From Clostridiales bacterium (GTDB lineage: Bacteria; Bacillota_A; Clostridia; Oscillospirales; Oscillospiraceae): a stretch of 64,000 nucleotides of DNA. Below, in pieces: positions 33,291-41,663 of this stretch. A model generated the notes under the pieces. That model had not been told where the DNA came from, did not search any database, and saw nothing but the letters and a program-made list of their open reading frames with translations. The DNA lies in NCBI GenBank assembly GCA_004553625.1, contig SFKX01000005.1:62001-126000 (forward strand), in the 5' to 3' direction. The translations under genes were made by a program, and so were the position numbers. The first letter of the stretch is position 1, and every line of letters begins with the position of its first letter.

Positions 33291-35573
33291 ATGAAAAACA
33301 GCGCAAGATTCACTGAGCGCGCCTCAGGCGCGATAGCGGCGGCCAGGGATGCGGCGGCCTCGCTGGGTCACAGCTACATCGGTACGGAGCACCTGCTGCT
33401 CGGCATCGCGGCGGAAACGGAGGGCCTGGGTGCCAGGCTGCTCAGCGGTCAGGGTCTCGACATGGCCTCGCTTACCAGACTCGTAGCCGCCGAAATGGGC
33501 AGCGGCGCGCCGGGCGCGCCCGAACAGGGTCTCACCAGCAACGCCGCCGCCGCAATAGAGCGCGCCGCGGAGGAGGCCCGCAGGCTTGGCCAGGGCTATG
33601 TCGGCACCGAGCATCTGCTGCTGGGCGTACTGCGGCTTCCGGACTGCGCCGCCGTAAGGCTGCTGAACGCCTCTGGCCGTGCCCCGGATACGATATATAC
33701 GGAGATACTGGACCTCTTCGGCTCGCCGGAAAGCCGTCCCGGACGCCAGGAGTCCGGACGCAGTCAGGCCCCCTTCCGCCCGCCCTACCGCCGTGCGGAG
33801 ACACGCGTCCTGGACCAGTATAGCCGCGACCTCACCCTTATCGCCGGTGGCGGAGGCGCGGACCCCGTGGTGGGACGTGAACGCGAGATAAGCCGCGTCA
33901 TTCAGATCCTCTCCCGCCGCACAAAGAACAACCCCGTTCTCGTCGGCGAGCCCGGCGTTGGCAAGACCGCCGTGGCAGAAGGCCTTGCCCGCCGCGTTGC
34001 CCGGGGCGAGGTACCGGACACGCTCAAGAACCGGCGCATCGTCACGCTTGACCTCGCCTCCATGCTGGCCGGCACCAAATACCGCGGCGACTTTGAGGAT
34101 AGGGTCAAGTGCATAATCAAAGAGGTCCAGCGTGCCGGAGACGTCATCGTGTTCATAGACGAGCTGCACACGATAGTAGGCGCGGGCTCGGCCGAGGGCG
34201 CCATAGATGCCGCAAACATCCTCAAGCCCGCACTGGGCCGCGGCGAGATCCAGGTCATCGGTGCGACTACGCCGGAGGAATACCGGAAGCACATCGAAAA
34301 GGACGCTGCGCTAGAGCGCCGCTTCCAGCCCGTGGACGTGCCTGAGCCGGACGAGGCCTGCTGCGTCCGGATGCTCCGCGCGCTTCGTGGCTCTCTGGAG
34401 ACGCACCACGGTCTGCAAATCACCGACGAGGCCATCAGCGCCGCCGTCCGACTTTCCGTGCGCTATATCTGTGACCGCTTCCTGCCGGACAAGGCCATAG
34501 ACCTGCTGGACGAGGCCGCATCGCACGTGCGGCTGGAGTCCGGTCCACAGGCGCGGCAGACCGTGGAGGCCTCGGACGTGGCGGACGTCGTGTCGGCCTG
34601 GACTGGCGTACCCGCTTCCGCGATATCCGAACCGGAGAGCGAGCGGCTGCTGAGACTCGAGGAGGCGCTGCACCGGCGTGTCATCGGCCAGGATGAGGCT
34701 GTGTCGGCCGTGGCCCGGGCGATAAGGCGCGGACGCGTTGGCCTGTCGGACCCGAGGCGGCCAATGGGCAGCTTCATATTCCTGGGTCCCACGGGCGTGG
34801 GCAAGACCGAGCTCTGCCGGGCTTTAGCCGAGGCGGTCTATGGAGACCGCGATGCGCTCATCCGGCTGGACATGTCTGAATACATGGAAAAGCACGCGGT
34901 ATCCAAGCTCATCGGCTCGCCCCCGGGCTATGTGGGCTACGGCGAGGGTGGCCAGCTGACGGAGCGGGTCCGGCGCAGGCCCTGGTCGGTCGTGCTCTTT
35001 GACGAGATAGAAAAGGCGCACGAGGACGTGTACAATCTGCTGCTTCAGATCATGGAGGACGGCAGACTTACCGATTCCGCCGGACGGCGGGCGGATTTTC
35101 GGAGCACGATAGTTGTCATGACCTCGAATATTGGTGCGAAGGCGATAACGGAGGACCGTCCCGCGCTAGGTTTTTCGGGCGCTCCCAGGGACGGAGACGG
35201 GGCAGTAAAGGAAGCGGTCATGGCGGAGCTGCGCCGGACCTTCCGCCCGGAGTTTCTGAACAGGGTAGACGACACGATAGTCTTCCGCCGCCTGAGCCGT
35301 GAGGACGTGCGCCAGATAGCCCGTGGCATGACGGAGGCGGTGTGCGGCAGGATGCGCGAGCTGGGCGTAGAGCTGCGCGTGACGGACGAGGCGCTGGACC
35401 TGTTGGCGGAGCGGGGCTTTGACCCGGCCTACGGAGCCCGGCCGCTGCGCCGGCAGATAAGCGCGCTGCTGGAGGACCCGGCAGCCGACGCCATACTGAC
35501 AGGCCGCGCAGCCCCAGGCGACAGGCTGATCGCCACCGCCTGCGGCGGAGAGATAGTTCTGGAAAAGGAGTAA
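33291..35573 (+). CDS. ClpC-type AAA+ unfoldase lacking the middle (M) domain
   Basis: A 760-residue Hsp100 protein. The N-terminal double Clp repeat (IGTEHLLLGI, VGTEHLLLGV) is followed by the first AAA module (Walker A GEPGVGKTA, Walker B VIVFIDELH) and the second (GPTGVGKTE, VVLFDEIEKAH). The coiled-coil M/UVR domain that sits between LDEAAS and WTGVP in ClpC is reduced to under 20 residues (ESGPQARQTVEASD). The ClpP-binding LGF loop is present (PALGFSG), so proteolysis with ClpP is likely. An SD GGAGG and a TATAAT at 33262-33267 precede the gene. Without the M domain, control by MecA-type adaptors should differ. Confidence 0.93.
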   Translation: MKNSARFTERASGAIAAARDAAASLGHSYIGTEHLLLGIAAETEGLGARLLSGQGLDMASLTRLVAAEMGSGAPGAPEQGLTSNAAAAIERAAEEARRLGQGYVGTEHLLLGVLRLPDCAAVRLLNASGRAPDTIYTEILDLFGSPESRPGRQESGRSQAPFRPPYRRAETRVLDQYSRDLTLIAGGGGADPVVGREREISRVIQILSRRTKNNPVLVGEPGVGKTAVAEGLARRVARGEVPDTLKNRRIVTLDLASMLAGTKYRGDFEDRVKCIIKEVQRAGDVIVFIDELHTIVGAGSAEGAIDAANILKPALGRGEIQVIGATTPEEYRKHIEKDAALERRFQPVDVPEPDEACCVRMLRALRGSLETHHGLQITDEAISAAVRLSVRYICDRFLPDKAIDLLDEAASHVRLESGPQARQTVEASDVADVVSAWTGVPASAISEPESERLLRLEEALHRRVIGQDEAVSAVARAIRRGRVGLSDPRRPMGSFIFLGPTGVGKTELCRALAEAVYGDRDALIRLDMSEYMEKHAVSKLIGSPPGYVGYGEGGQLTERVRRRPWSVVLFDEIEKAHEDVYNLLLQIMEDGRLTDSAGRRADFRSTIVVMTSNIGAKAITEDRPALGFSGAPRDGDGAVKEAVMAELRRTFRPEFLNRVDDTIVFRRLSREDVRQIARGMTEAVCGRMRELGVELRVTDEALDLLAERGFDPAYGARPLRRQISALLEDPAADAILTGRAAPGDRLIATACGGEIVLEKE

Positions 35574-35606
35574 ACCCCGCCGCAAGTTCGGCCCGTGGAA
35601 AGCAAA

Positions 35607-35637
35607 AGCCCTGAGACGTACGCGTCTCAGGGCTTTT
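35607..35637. terminator. Rho-independent terminator after clpC
   Basis: Perfect 12-bp stem (35607-35618 / 35623-35634) with a TACG loop and a T-run. Its T-run ends at the 3' end of the opposite-strand tRNA-Leu, and the A-tract on the other side serves that tRNA. Confidence 0.9.
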
Positions 35638-35724
35638 TGGTGCCGGTGACGGGGCTCGAACCCGTACATCCTTGCGGATATGGGATTTTAAGTCCCAGGT
35701 GTCTGCCAGTTCCACCACACCGGC
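35638..35724 (-). tRNA. tRNA-Leu (anticodon TAA)
   Basis: An 87-nt class II tRNA with acceptor GCCGGTG / CACCGGC, a long variable arm (ATCCGCAAGGAT), T-loop GGTTCGAGCC, anticodon loop ACTTAAAAT with TAA, and an encoded CCA end. The extra arm and TAA anticodon identify it as leucine. Confidence 0.95.
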
Positions 35725-35791
35725 TCTCGGCTTAAATTTAACACCCGCACGGCCGTCGTGTCAATATTACGCGAGCGCAGCAACTTTTTTG

Positions 35792-35820
35792 TTGACAATC
35801 TCGCAAACTGGTGCTATTAT
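35792..35820 (+). promoter_or_regulatory. Promoter of tRNA-Leu(CAG)
   Basis: Consensus TTGACA at 35792-35797, a 17-bp spacer and TATTAT at 35815-35820 (overlapping TATAAT at 35818). Confidence 0.82.
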
Positions 35821-35837
35821 AATCGAGCATTCTAAAT

Positions 35838-35925
35838 GCGCGAGTGGTGGAATTGGCAGACTCGCTAGATTCAGGTTCTAGTGTGCACTACGCACGTGCG
35901 GGTTCAAGTCCCGCCTCGCGCACCA
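35838..35925 (+). tRNA. tRNA-Leu (anticodon CAG)
   Basis: An 88-nt class II tRNA: acceptor GCGCGAG / CTCGCGC, anticodon stem CTAGA / TCTAG around loop TTCAGGT, a long variable arm (GTGCACTACGCAC), T-loop GGTTCAAGTCC and an encoded CCA. Confidence 0.95.
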
Positions 35926-35927
35926 TG

Positions 35928-35978
35928 ACGAGTGTCCTTATAGCATTTGAAAGGCTGTAAGGACACTCGTCTTTTTTG
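35928..35978 (+). terminator. Terminator of tRNA-Leu(CAG)
   Basis: Perfect 13-bp stem (35928-35940 / 35958-35970) with a 17-nt loop, followed by CTTTTTTG. Confidence 0.88.
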
Positions 35979-36409
35979 TTTTCACCCTGCGATCTCTGCT
36001 GGGGCGTGAGCTTGAGTGCGCGGGTGTATTTGCGTACCAGAGAGCAGTTCTTTTCTTCCCCTTTCGCTCACCGCTCGTTCACTAATGGTTCGGTCTGGCC
36101 GGCTTTCAGTGGCTATATAAAATATAATTTGCCGTTCATAATTGGCTCCTTTCTTTTCTTTCGGATTGACAGGTCGGAGCTAAACGGGGCGGTCAAGAGG
36201 ATGGGCTTTACGGGATATGAATCCAAGTAAAAAAGCGAGCCATAACTCACTTCTGTGAGCATGGCTCGCTGCTGCGTTATTGGAACATTTTTTAGTGACA
36301 TGGGCGTCCGCCGCACAAGCGGTAAACCCCGCCTTATCCTGACCTTTTTTGTGTTGGAGCTCTCATCAATATCGTCACCTATTTCTGAGATGTTTTGTTA
36401 TATTCGGCC
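35979..36409. other. Gene-poor stretch with one strong hairpin at the edge of the transferred cassette
   Basis: About 430 bp with no credible gene. It holds a two-tier hairpin at 36234-36270 (AGCGAGCCAT / ATGGCTCGCT outside, CTCAC / GTGAG inside, TTCT loop). The A-tract before it would be a T-tract on the minus strand, so it can end minus-strand transcripts. A 67-codon minus-strand frame over 36113-36316 runs straight through this hairpin and is not accepted. Composition is more AT-rich than the neighbours. Confidence 0.55.
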
Positions 36410-37090
36410 TTATGGCTGAATGCGGTACTTCATCCAGACGGCGCCGCCGTCAAATTTTTGGACATCGGTCAGACGCAGGGGGATTACCGGATGGGTCTTG
36501 GGCAGGCCGTCGAAGACCGCCGGCATGCCGCCCCGACCATCGATGCCGGCGCCGATGAGGATGCTGACCTCATCCAGCAGGCCGGCGTCCAGGAAGCTGG
36601 TGTTGATGGCGGAGCCGCCCACAACGGCCATGCGCTCCACCCCGAACTCCGCCGCCAGGATCTCAACGGCTCGAGCCAGATCGATCCGTTCTTTTCCCGT
36701 GACGATCCAGGAGATATTCCGGCCGTCCAGGTAGGACAGATACTCCTGAGGCGCCTGCTCACTGGTGAGGATCAGGAGAGGTTTTTCCTGCTCCCCGGAG
36801 CCTGGCCACAGGAGCTTGCCATGGGTATCTACCACCACCTCATAGCCGGGTGCATCGGCTTTCTTGGAAAAGGCTTCCTTGCTCACCGGGGTGGGATCGC
36901 TGGTCTGGAATTCCCCAGGCAGGGCCATCTCCAACTGGGCGGTCACCCGGCCGCTGATGGTGGTAGGCGCCTGCAGCGCCTCAAGGGTCTGGTAGTACTC
37001 CTGCACCCCAGGCAGCTGCTCTGTCATGGCGCAGTCGATGCGTCCGTCCAGGGAGGTCATCATGTGGCAGACGATATAGGGTTTCTTCAC
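36410..37090 (-). CDS. RibD C-terminal/dihydrofolate reductase-like protein
   Basis: A 226-residue NADPH-dependent reductase-fold protein (YIVCHMMTSLDGRID at the N-terminus, GRVTAQLEMALPGEF, AVVGGSAINTSFLDAGLLDEVSILIGAGIDG). This family includes the reductase half of RibD and many stand-alone enzymes that are not in riboflavin synthesis. It is the last gene of the LysR-linked cassette. No deaminase domain is present. Isoleucine is coded by ATC, unlike the ATA-rich host genes. The substrate is unknown. Confidence 0.88.
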   Translation of the reverse strand: MKKPYIVCHMMTSLDGRIDCAMTEQLPGVQEYYQTLEALQAPTTISGRVTAQLEMALPGEFQTSDPTPVSKEAFSKKADAPGYEVVVDTHGKLLWPGSGEQEKPLLILTSEQAPQEYLSYLDGRNISWIVTGKERIDLARAVEILAAEFGVERMAVVGGSAINTSFLDAGLLDEVSILIGAGIDGRGGMPAVFDGLPKTHPVIPLRLTDVQKFDGGAVWMKYRIQP

Positions 37091-37128
37091 GGCTGTTCTT
37101 CCTCCTTGTCAGCTTGCTCTTTGCTGGA

Positions 37129-38124
37129 TCACTTCAGATAGGTCCGGAAAAAGCTCTGGATCTTATCGAAGGGGATGACCTCCAGATTGTCGTACAGATC
37201 CGTATGCACGGCGCCAGAGATGATCATCAGCTCCTTGTTCTCCGGGTTCGAGTTCCCCTCCATCATGTGGGCGTAGGCATCCCGGCCCATGTAGCAGGAA
37301 TGGGCCTTCTCCCCGTGAATGATAAGCACAGCGGAGCGGATCTCGTTGGTGTACTGGAGGATGGGCTGGTTTAGGAAGGACATAGTGCCTATGGTGTTCC
37401 AGCCCTCGTTGGAGTTGAGAGAGCGGGCGTGATAGGCCCGGCCCTTGTAGTACTCGCTGTAGTCTTTCACGAAGAAGGGGGCATCCTCAGGCACAGGCAG
37501 GGGCATACAGCCGCCCACCCGGCCGTAGTCGCCGCTGCGGTAGATGGCGGTTCGGGCGACATTGTAAGCCTCCCGAGCCTGATGACGGGCCTCCTCGCTG
37601 TCCGCCTCGTCAAAGTAGCCTTTGGCGGCAACGCGGCTCATGTCGTACATGGTGGAGACCACGGTGGCCTTGATCCGGGTGTCGATGGCCGCCGTGTTCA
37701 GGGCCATACCACCCCAGCCGCAGATACCCAGGATACCGATGCGCCCTGGGTCCACGTTATCCTGAACGGAGAGGAAATCAACCGCCGCCTGAAAATCCTC
37801 GGTATTGATGTCCGAGGAAGCAGTGTACCGGGGATTCCCACCGCTCTCGCCGGTAAAGGAGGGGTCGAAAGCGATGGTCAGGAAGCCCCGCTCAGCCAGC
37901 GTCTGGGCATACAGGCCGGAGCACTGCTCCTTCACCGCCCCAAAGGGTCCGCAGACGGCCACGGCGGGCAGCCTGCCCTGGGCGCCCTTCGGCGTGTACT
38001 GGTCCGCCGCCAGAGTGATGCCATATCGGTTGATAAAGGTGACCTTTTTGTGATTCACACGGTCACTCTTGGAAAAGGTTTTGTCCCACTCTTGGGTCAT
38101 ACGGAGTTCTTCCGGTTTCAACAT
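37129..38124 (-). CDS. Alpha/beta hydrolase with a Cys nucleophile elbow
   Basis: A 331-residue cytoplasmic alpha/beta hydrolase resembling YcjY/dienelactone-hydrolase-like proteins. The nucleophile elbow reads GICGWGG, with Cys135 in place of the usual Ser. A candidate acid and His follow (LIIHGEKAHS, ISGAVHTDLYD). It lies between the flavodoxin and RibD-C genes in the same orientation, with GGAGGTAATGAAACA just before the ATG. A thiol nucleophile, as in dienelactone hydrolase, suggests ester or lactone substrates, but this is inference. Confidence 0.87.
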   Translation of the reverse strand: MLKPEELRMTQEWDKTFSKSDRVNHKKVTFINRYGITLAADQYTPKGAQGRLPAVAVCGPFGAVKEQCSGLYAQTLAERGFLTIAFDPSFTGESGGNPRYTASSDINTEDFQAAVDFLSVQDNVDPGRIGILGICGWGGMALNTAAIDTRIKATVVSTMYDMSRVAAKGYFDEADSEEARHQAREAYNVARTAIYRSGDYGRVGGCMPLPVPEDAPFFVKDYSEYYKGRAYHARSLNSNEGWNTIGTMSFLNQPILQYTNEIRSAVLIIHGEKAHSCYMGRDAYAHMMEGNSNPENKELMIISGAVHTDLYDNLEVIPFDKIQSFFRTYLK

Positions 38125-38203
38125 GTTTCATTACCTCCAGATTTCAATATTTTTCGCGACAATGCTGCTTTAGGTCGAAGAGATTTCCGCTGAAATCTCT
38201 CAT

Positions 38204-38767
38204 TTATAAAGTGCGAACTACCTTGGCCGGCACTCCTGATTCCAAACTCTTTCCAAACTGATAGAGTTCCTCCAGCTTCTCCGGTGACTTGTTCTGCTTA
38301 TCATAGGCTGTGAAAATGCCCATATCCTCCAGGCGGAGGTAGTTGAGGAAGGAATTCTGATACTCGTAGATAGCACCACTATACACATGGTCGCTGCCGG
38401 AGGATAGGATCAATGCTGCCTTTTTGAGCTTTTGGGGCTTGTCTAGGGCATAGATGCGGTTGATGGTGCACTGGAGCTGGCCGGAAAAACCGTGATAATA
38501 GATAGGAGAGGCCAGGACAATCATCTCCGCCTCGTCCAGCAGAGGGTAGATCTCCTGCATATCATCTTTTTGGACGCACTGCCGCTCATGGCCGCTACCC
38601 TTCTGATGGCAGTGCTCACAGGCCAGGCATCCGGCAATCTTTTTCTTGCAGACGTTCACCACTGCGACGGTGTGGCCATTCTCCTCCGCACCTCTCCGAA
38701 ACGCTTCCACCATGGCGGCGGTGTTGCCGTGGGGGCGGGGGCTACCGTTCAGCACAAGAATCTGCAT
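38204..38767 (-). CDS. Flavodoxin-like NAD(P)H-dependent FMN reductase
   Basis: A 187-residue flavodoxin-fold protein with the FMN phosphate loop NGSPRPHGNT and the SPIYYHGFSGQL flavin-contact segment. It carries CLACEHC and a later Cys (ERQCV), a pattern found in iron-sulfur flavoprotein-like reductases. It starts 3 bp after the stop of the upstream lipoprotein gene, so it is co-transcribed. It probably serves as the electron-transfer or quinone/nitro-type reductase of this cassette. Confidence 0.9.
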   Translation of the reverse strand: MQILVLNGSPRPHGNTAAMVEAFRRGAEENGHTVAVVNVCKKKIAGCLACEHCHQKGSGHERQCVQKDDMQEIYPLLDEAEMIVLASPIYYHGFSGQLQCTINRIYALDKPQKLKKAALILSSGSDHVYSGAIYEYQNSFLNYLRLEDMGIFTAYDKQNKSPEKLEELYQFGKSLESGVPAKVVRTL

Positions 38768-38770
38768 CTC

Positions 38771-39553
38771 TCAGCCTCCCAAGGAGAAGGTCACCGACAT
38801 GTCCCCATCGCCCAAGGCCTCTGTCCAGCCGGTGAGGTCGTCGATCCTACCCAGCCGGGTATAGCTCCAGGAGTTGGAGCCATAGAACATGACGATCTGG
38901 TTGCCCTGGTAGAGAACGATGTCCCCCGCCTGGGTGGTGATCTGACTGTTGCTGGTGGGCAGGTTGGTTCCCAGGGCCCCAACCTTTTCAAAGCCGGCAT
39001 AGTCGCTCATCTGAATGGTCACCGGCCCATTTTCCATCATCTCCACCAGCGCCCCCACGGCGGCGTTGTCCTCCAGGGTGGCGGTAAAGGTACTAGTTCC
39101 TACTTGCACAGTCATCTTCATTTCTGTGATTTCCTCCTCAGTCCCGGTGTTTTCCTCTGCCGTATTTCCGGGTGACGGCTCCGTGGGCTCTGGAGCCCCG
39201 CCGGGTGTTTCCGGCACCGGCGGCGCAGCCGGTTCAATGTTTGGTCTTGTCGTCTCGTTTTCCGGTTGAATGGATTCCTCCGTTTGCCCCACAGACATGC
39301 TGGGCAGCTGCGGGGCCACTGGAACGAGGTCTGCTTCACCGCTGTCATAATCATTCGGTTCCTGAGCCGGAACTTCCGTCTGTATAGGCTCTTCCCCCGG
39401 ATGCGCTTCTTCCGTGAATTGCTCAGGTGGGCTGACCTCTGAACCATCAGATGAGTGTCTAGCCGCCTGCTGTCCGCTGCCGCACCCGGGCAACAGCGCC
39501 AAGGCCAACAGGCAACACAGCAGAAGAAATATCATCTTTTTACGCAACCTCAT
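38771..39553 (-). CDS. Lipoprotein with cyclophilin-like domain
   Basis: A 260-residue lipoprotein (lipobox LLPGC, Cys24) with a long Pro/Glu/Thr-rich linker (residues ~30-140) and a C-terminal cyclophilin-like fold (MKMTVQVGTSTFTATLEDN, LVEMMENGPVTIQM, GDIVLYQGNQIVMFYG). In other bacteria such domains also occur as stand-alone cytosolic proteins next to flavin reductases. Here the domain is displayed at the surface. The ATG at 39553 overlaps the DUF3737 gene by 14 bp. Confidence 0.85.
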   Translation of the reverse strand: MRLRKKMIFLLLCCLLALALLPGCGSGQQAARHSSDGSEVSPPEQFTEEAHPGEEPIQTEVPAQEPNDYDSGEADLVPVAPQLPSMSVGQTEESIQPENETTRPNIEPAAPPVPETPGGAPEPTEPSPGNTAEENTGTEEEITEMKMTVQVGTSTFTATLEDNAAVGALVEMMENGPVTIQMSDYAGFEKVGALGTNLPTSNSQITTQAGDIVLYQGNQIVMFYGSNSWSYTRLGRIDDLTGWTEALGDGDMSVTFSLGG

Positions 39554-40442
39554 CACCGCCTCTGCTTTCCCGTGCCTTCGTTTGCGCACAGATCACTTGA
39601 TTTTGGGCTGCCACCACGATCTCTCCGACGGCCTCCGGGATGTCCCGGATGACCGTTCCAACCTCCGGCAATGTGATGTGGCTGCCGGCAAGAGGATTCT
39701 TGATACTCACCACAGGAGTGGTGACGGTGGCCTGCACCTCGCTGCGCTCAAAGGCCAAATCACAGTCCACCATTCGGCAGTCGATTAGCTTCAGCCCCTT
39801 GCAGTAACAAAGAGGCTGAGTACCGATGATGGTACAGTGGTCAAAGGTCACGTTCTCGCAGTACCAAGCCAGGTACTCTCCCTTCACGGTGCAGTTGCGC
39901 ACCACCACATTTTTCGCGTGCCAGAAGGCATCCTTGGTGTCGAAGGAGCAGTGCTCAAACACCGAGTCCTCAATGTATTGGAAGGAATATTTCCCCTGAA
40001 AGGTGACATTACGGAAGCGCAGGTCTGTCCCTCGCATCATGAAGTACTCGCTCTGTGCGGCGCAGCACTCCATGGTCACGTTGTGGGAGTTCCATCCGAA
40101 CTCCGGGGAAATAATGAAGCAGTTCTTTAGCATCGCATCGGAGCACTCCCGCAGGGCCTTGATGCCGTGGAGTTTGGTGTCCTCGATGGTGATGCCGTCC
40201 GAGTACCACAGGGCCGCCCGGCATTTGTCTGTCATCTCGCTATTACGGATCACAAGGCCGTGATCGTGCCAGAAGGGGTAGCGCAGGTTGAAAAAGGAGT
40301 GCTCCACCTGGATGCCAGCACATTCCTTAAAAGCGCTCTCTCCGTCGGCAGGGCCATTGAAGGAGCAGTTCCGTACCAGCAGATCCCGGCTGCCGTATAG
40401 GGCCCGCTCCTGGTCAAAGGTCTGATTCTGAATTGTGGTCAT
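39540..40442 (-). CDS. DUF3737 protein, right-handed beta-helix
   Basis: A 300-residue protein made of about ten short repeats with the pattern x-x-(V/I/L)-x-(N/H)-C-x-(F/I), such as VRNCSFNG, FEHCSFDTKD and FDHCTIIG. This predicts a right-handed parallel beta-helix, as in pectate-lyase-like proteins. There is no signal peptide. DUF3737 genes often sit in small redox/LysR cassettes of gut bacteria; no activity is known. It overlaps the downstream lipoprotein gene. Confidence 0.9.
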   Translation of the reverse strand: MTTIQNQTFDQERALYGSRDLLVRNCSFNGPADGESAFKECAGIQVEHSFFNLRYPFWHDHGLVIRNSEMTDKCRAALWYSDGITIEDTKLHGIKALRECSDAMLKNCFIISPEFGWNSHNVTMECCAAQSEYFMMRGTDLRFRNVTFQGKYSFQYIEDSVFEHCSFDTKDAFWHAKNVVVRNCTVKGEYLAWYCENVTFDHCTIIGTQPLCYCKGLKLIDCRMVDCDLAFERSEVQATVTTPVVSIKNPLAGSHITLPEVGTVIRDIPEAVGEIVVAAQNQVICAQTKARESRGGDEVA

Positions 40443-40469
40443 GGTAAGTCCTCCAATGTCTATGGGGGT

Positions 40470-40727
40470 TCAGTGTTCCCCCGCGTGGTGCTTCTCAATC
40501 TGATATGCCAGATAGTCCAGGCAGTCGATCCGCCTTTCCTCCCGGTGCAGGCGGTCCAGAAGCTGCCGCCGGTGGTCAGACAGCAGCCGTAACTGCTCAC
40601 GATATTGACCGGATTGCTCCAGCGCCATAAAACGCTCCGCAAATTTTGAATCACAGCCCGCATCCTCTAAATTCTCCAGCAGGGCCGGGGCTGTCAAAGG
40701 CACTGCCGGTATCTCCTGTCGTTTCAT
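40470..40727 (-). CDS. Small helical protein of unknown function
   Basis: An 85-residue, almost all-helical protein (LRLLSDHRRQLLDRLHREERRIDCLDYLAYQIEKHH). The region looks like the anti-parallel coiled-coil dimerisation segment of MerR-type regulators, but no HTH is attached. It lies 10 bp after the SDR gene and 27 bp before the DUF3737 gene, so it is part of the cassette. An adaptor or a leftover of a regulator are both possible. Confidence 0.75.
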   Translation of the reverse strand: MKRQEIPAVPLTAPALLENLEDAGCDSKFAERFMALEQSGQYREQLRLLSDHRRQLLDRLHREERRIDCLDYLAYQIEKHHAGEH

Positions 40728-40737
40728 GGTCTTTTAC

Positions 40738-41508
40738 TTACAGGAAAGCACCGTTGCACACCTGGATGACCTGGCCCCGGACCGCCCTGCCCATCTTGCT
40801 GGCTAGGTACAGGCAGGCGTAAGCCTGATCCATGGGGTCGCACTCCGGGCCGGGGAAGTAGACGAAGTGGCCGCTGTATTTTAGCATCTCAGCTCCGCCG
40901 GGCTGCTCCCCGGCTTTGTTGGCCAGATGCGCCGGGGTGACGGTGGCTCCGGGAGCCACGGCGTTGCAGCGGATATTGGTGTCAATTAGCCGCATAGCTA
41001 CATTCTTGGTAAGAGTGTTCAGCGCCCCCTTGGTGGAGGTGTAGGTGGCTCCGCAGAAGGGGCGGGTGCCGTTCACCGAGGAAATGTTGATGATCACGCC
41101 GTCGTTCTTGGGCAGGAAGATCTTCAAGGCCTCCCGGATGTACCGCATGGGACCGCCCAGGTTGGTGTTCATCACATACATCATCCATTCGTCGTCGGTC
41201 TCGTCGATCATCTTCTGTTCCCCTATGCCAGCGTTGTTGATGAGGATGTCCACGTCCCCGAACTCCTTCATGGCGGTCTCAAAGACCTTTTTGGTGTCCT
41301 CAGTGGAGCAAACATCGGCCACGACCCCAACAGCTTTTTCGCCTTTGGCGCGGATGCCGTCTACCACTTCATTGAGCTGCTCGGCGTGGCGGGCAGTGAT
41401 GACCACCGCCGCACCCTCGTCGGCGAAGAGCTCCGCCATAGTACGGCCCATGCCGTAGCTGGCCCCGGTGATGATGGCAACTTTGTCTTTCAGCATCTGT
41501 TGTTCCAT
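40738..41508 (-). CDS. Short-chain dehydrogenase/reductase
   Basis: A 256-residue classical SDR. The cofactor motif is TGASYGMG (TGxxxGxG), followed by NNAGIG, the active-site Ser in ISSVNG and the YTSTKGA motif (Y-x-x-x-K). The first gene of the cassette, reading away from the LysR regulator across the palindromic promoter, so its substrate or product is a good candidate for the LysR inducer. The ATG at 41508 or the nearby internal ATG (MLKDKV) are both usable. Confidence 0.93.
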   Translation of the reverse strand: MEQQMLKDKVAIITGASYGMGRTMAELFADEGAAVVITARHAEQLNEVVDGIRAKGEKAVGVVADVCSTEDTKKVFETAMKEFGDVDILINNAGIGEQKMIDETDDEWMMYVMNTNLGGPMRYIREALKIFLPKNDGVIINISSVNGTRPFCGATYTSTKGALNTLTKNVAMRLIDTNIRCNAVAPGATVTPAHLANKAGEQPGGAEMLKYSGHFVYFPGPECDPMDQAYACLYLASKMGRAVRGQVIQVCNGAFL

Positions 41509-41604
41509 GTTCCAAACTCCTTTTCTGAATGGTTATCTGCCATCTTTTTCTGTCTATAGTGTAGGCCCAATTTCTACACTTGGCAAATACTTATATACAA
41601 TGCA

Positions 41605-41629
41605 ATTCCATAATTGACAGTTATGGAAT
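41605..41629. promoter_or_regulatory. LysR-type operator in the divergent promoter
   Basis: Perfect 9-bp inverted repeat ATTCCATAA (41605-41613) and TTATGGAAT (41621-41629) with a 7-bp spacer. Within it, T-N11-A pairs typical of LysR sites can be read. It lies between the LysR gene and the SDR-led cassette. Confidence 0.75.
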
Positions 41630-41663
41630 AAGACGATATACTGTCTTCAAGGAGGGGTGGTCT

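Noticed and set aside
36113..36316. A 67-codon minus-strand frame
   Set aside because: It spans a strong hairpin (36234-36270), lacks an SD and matches no family; kept only as part of the gene-poor stretch.
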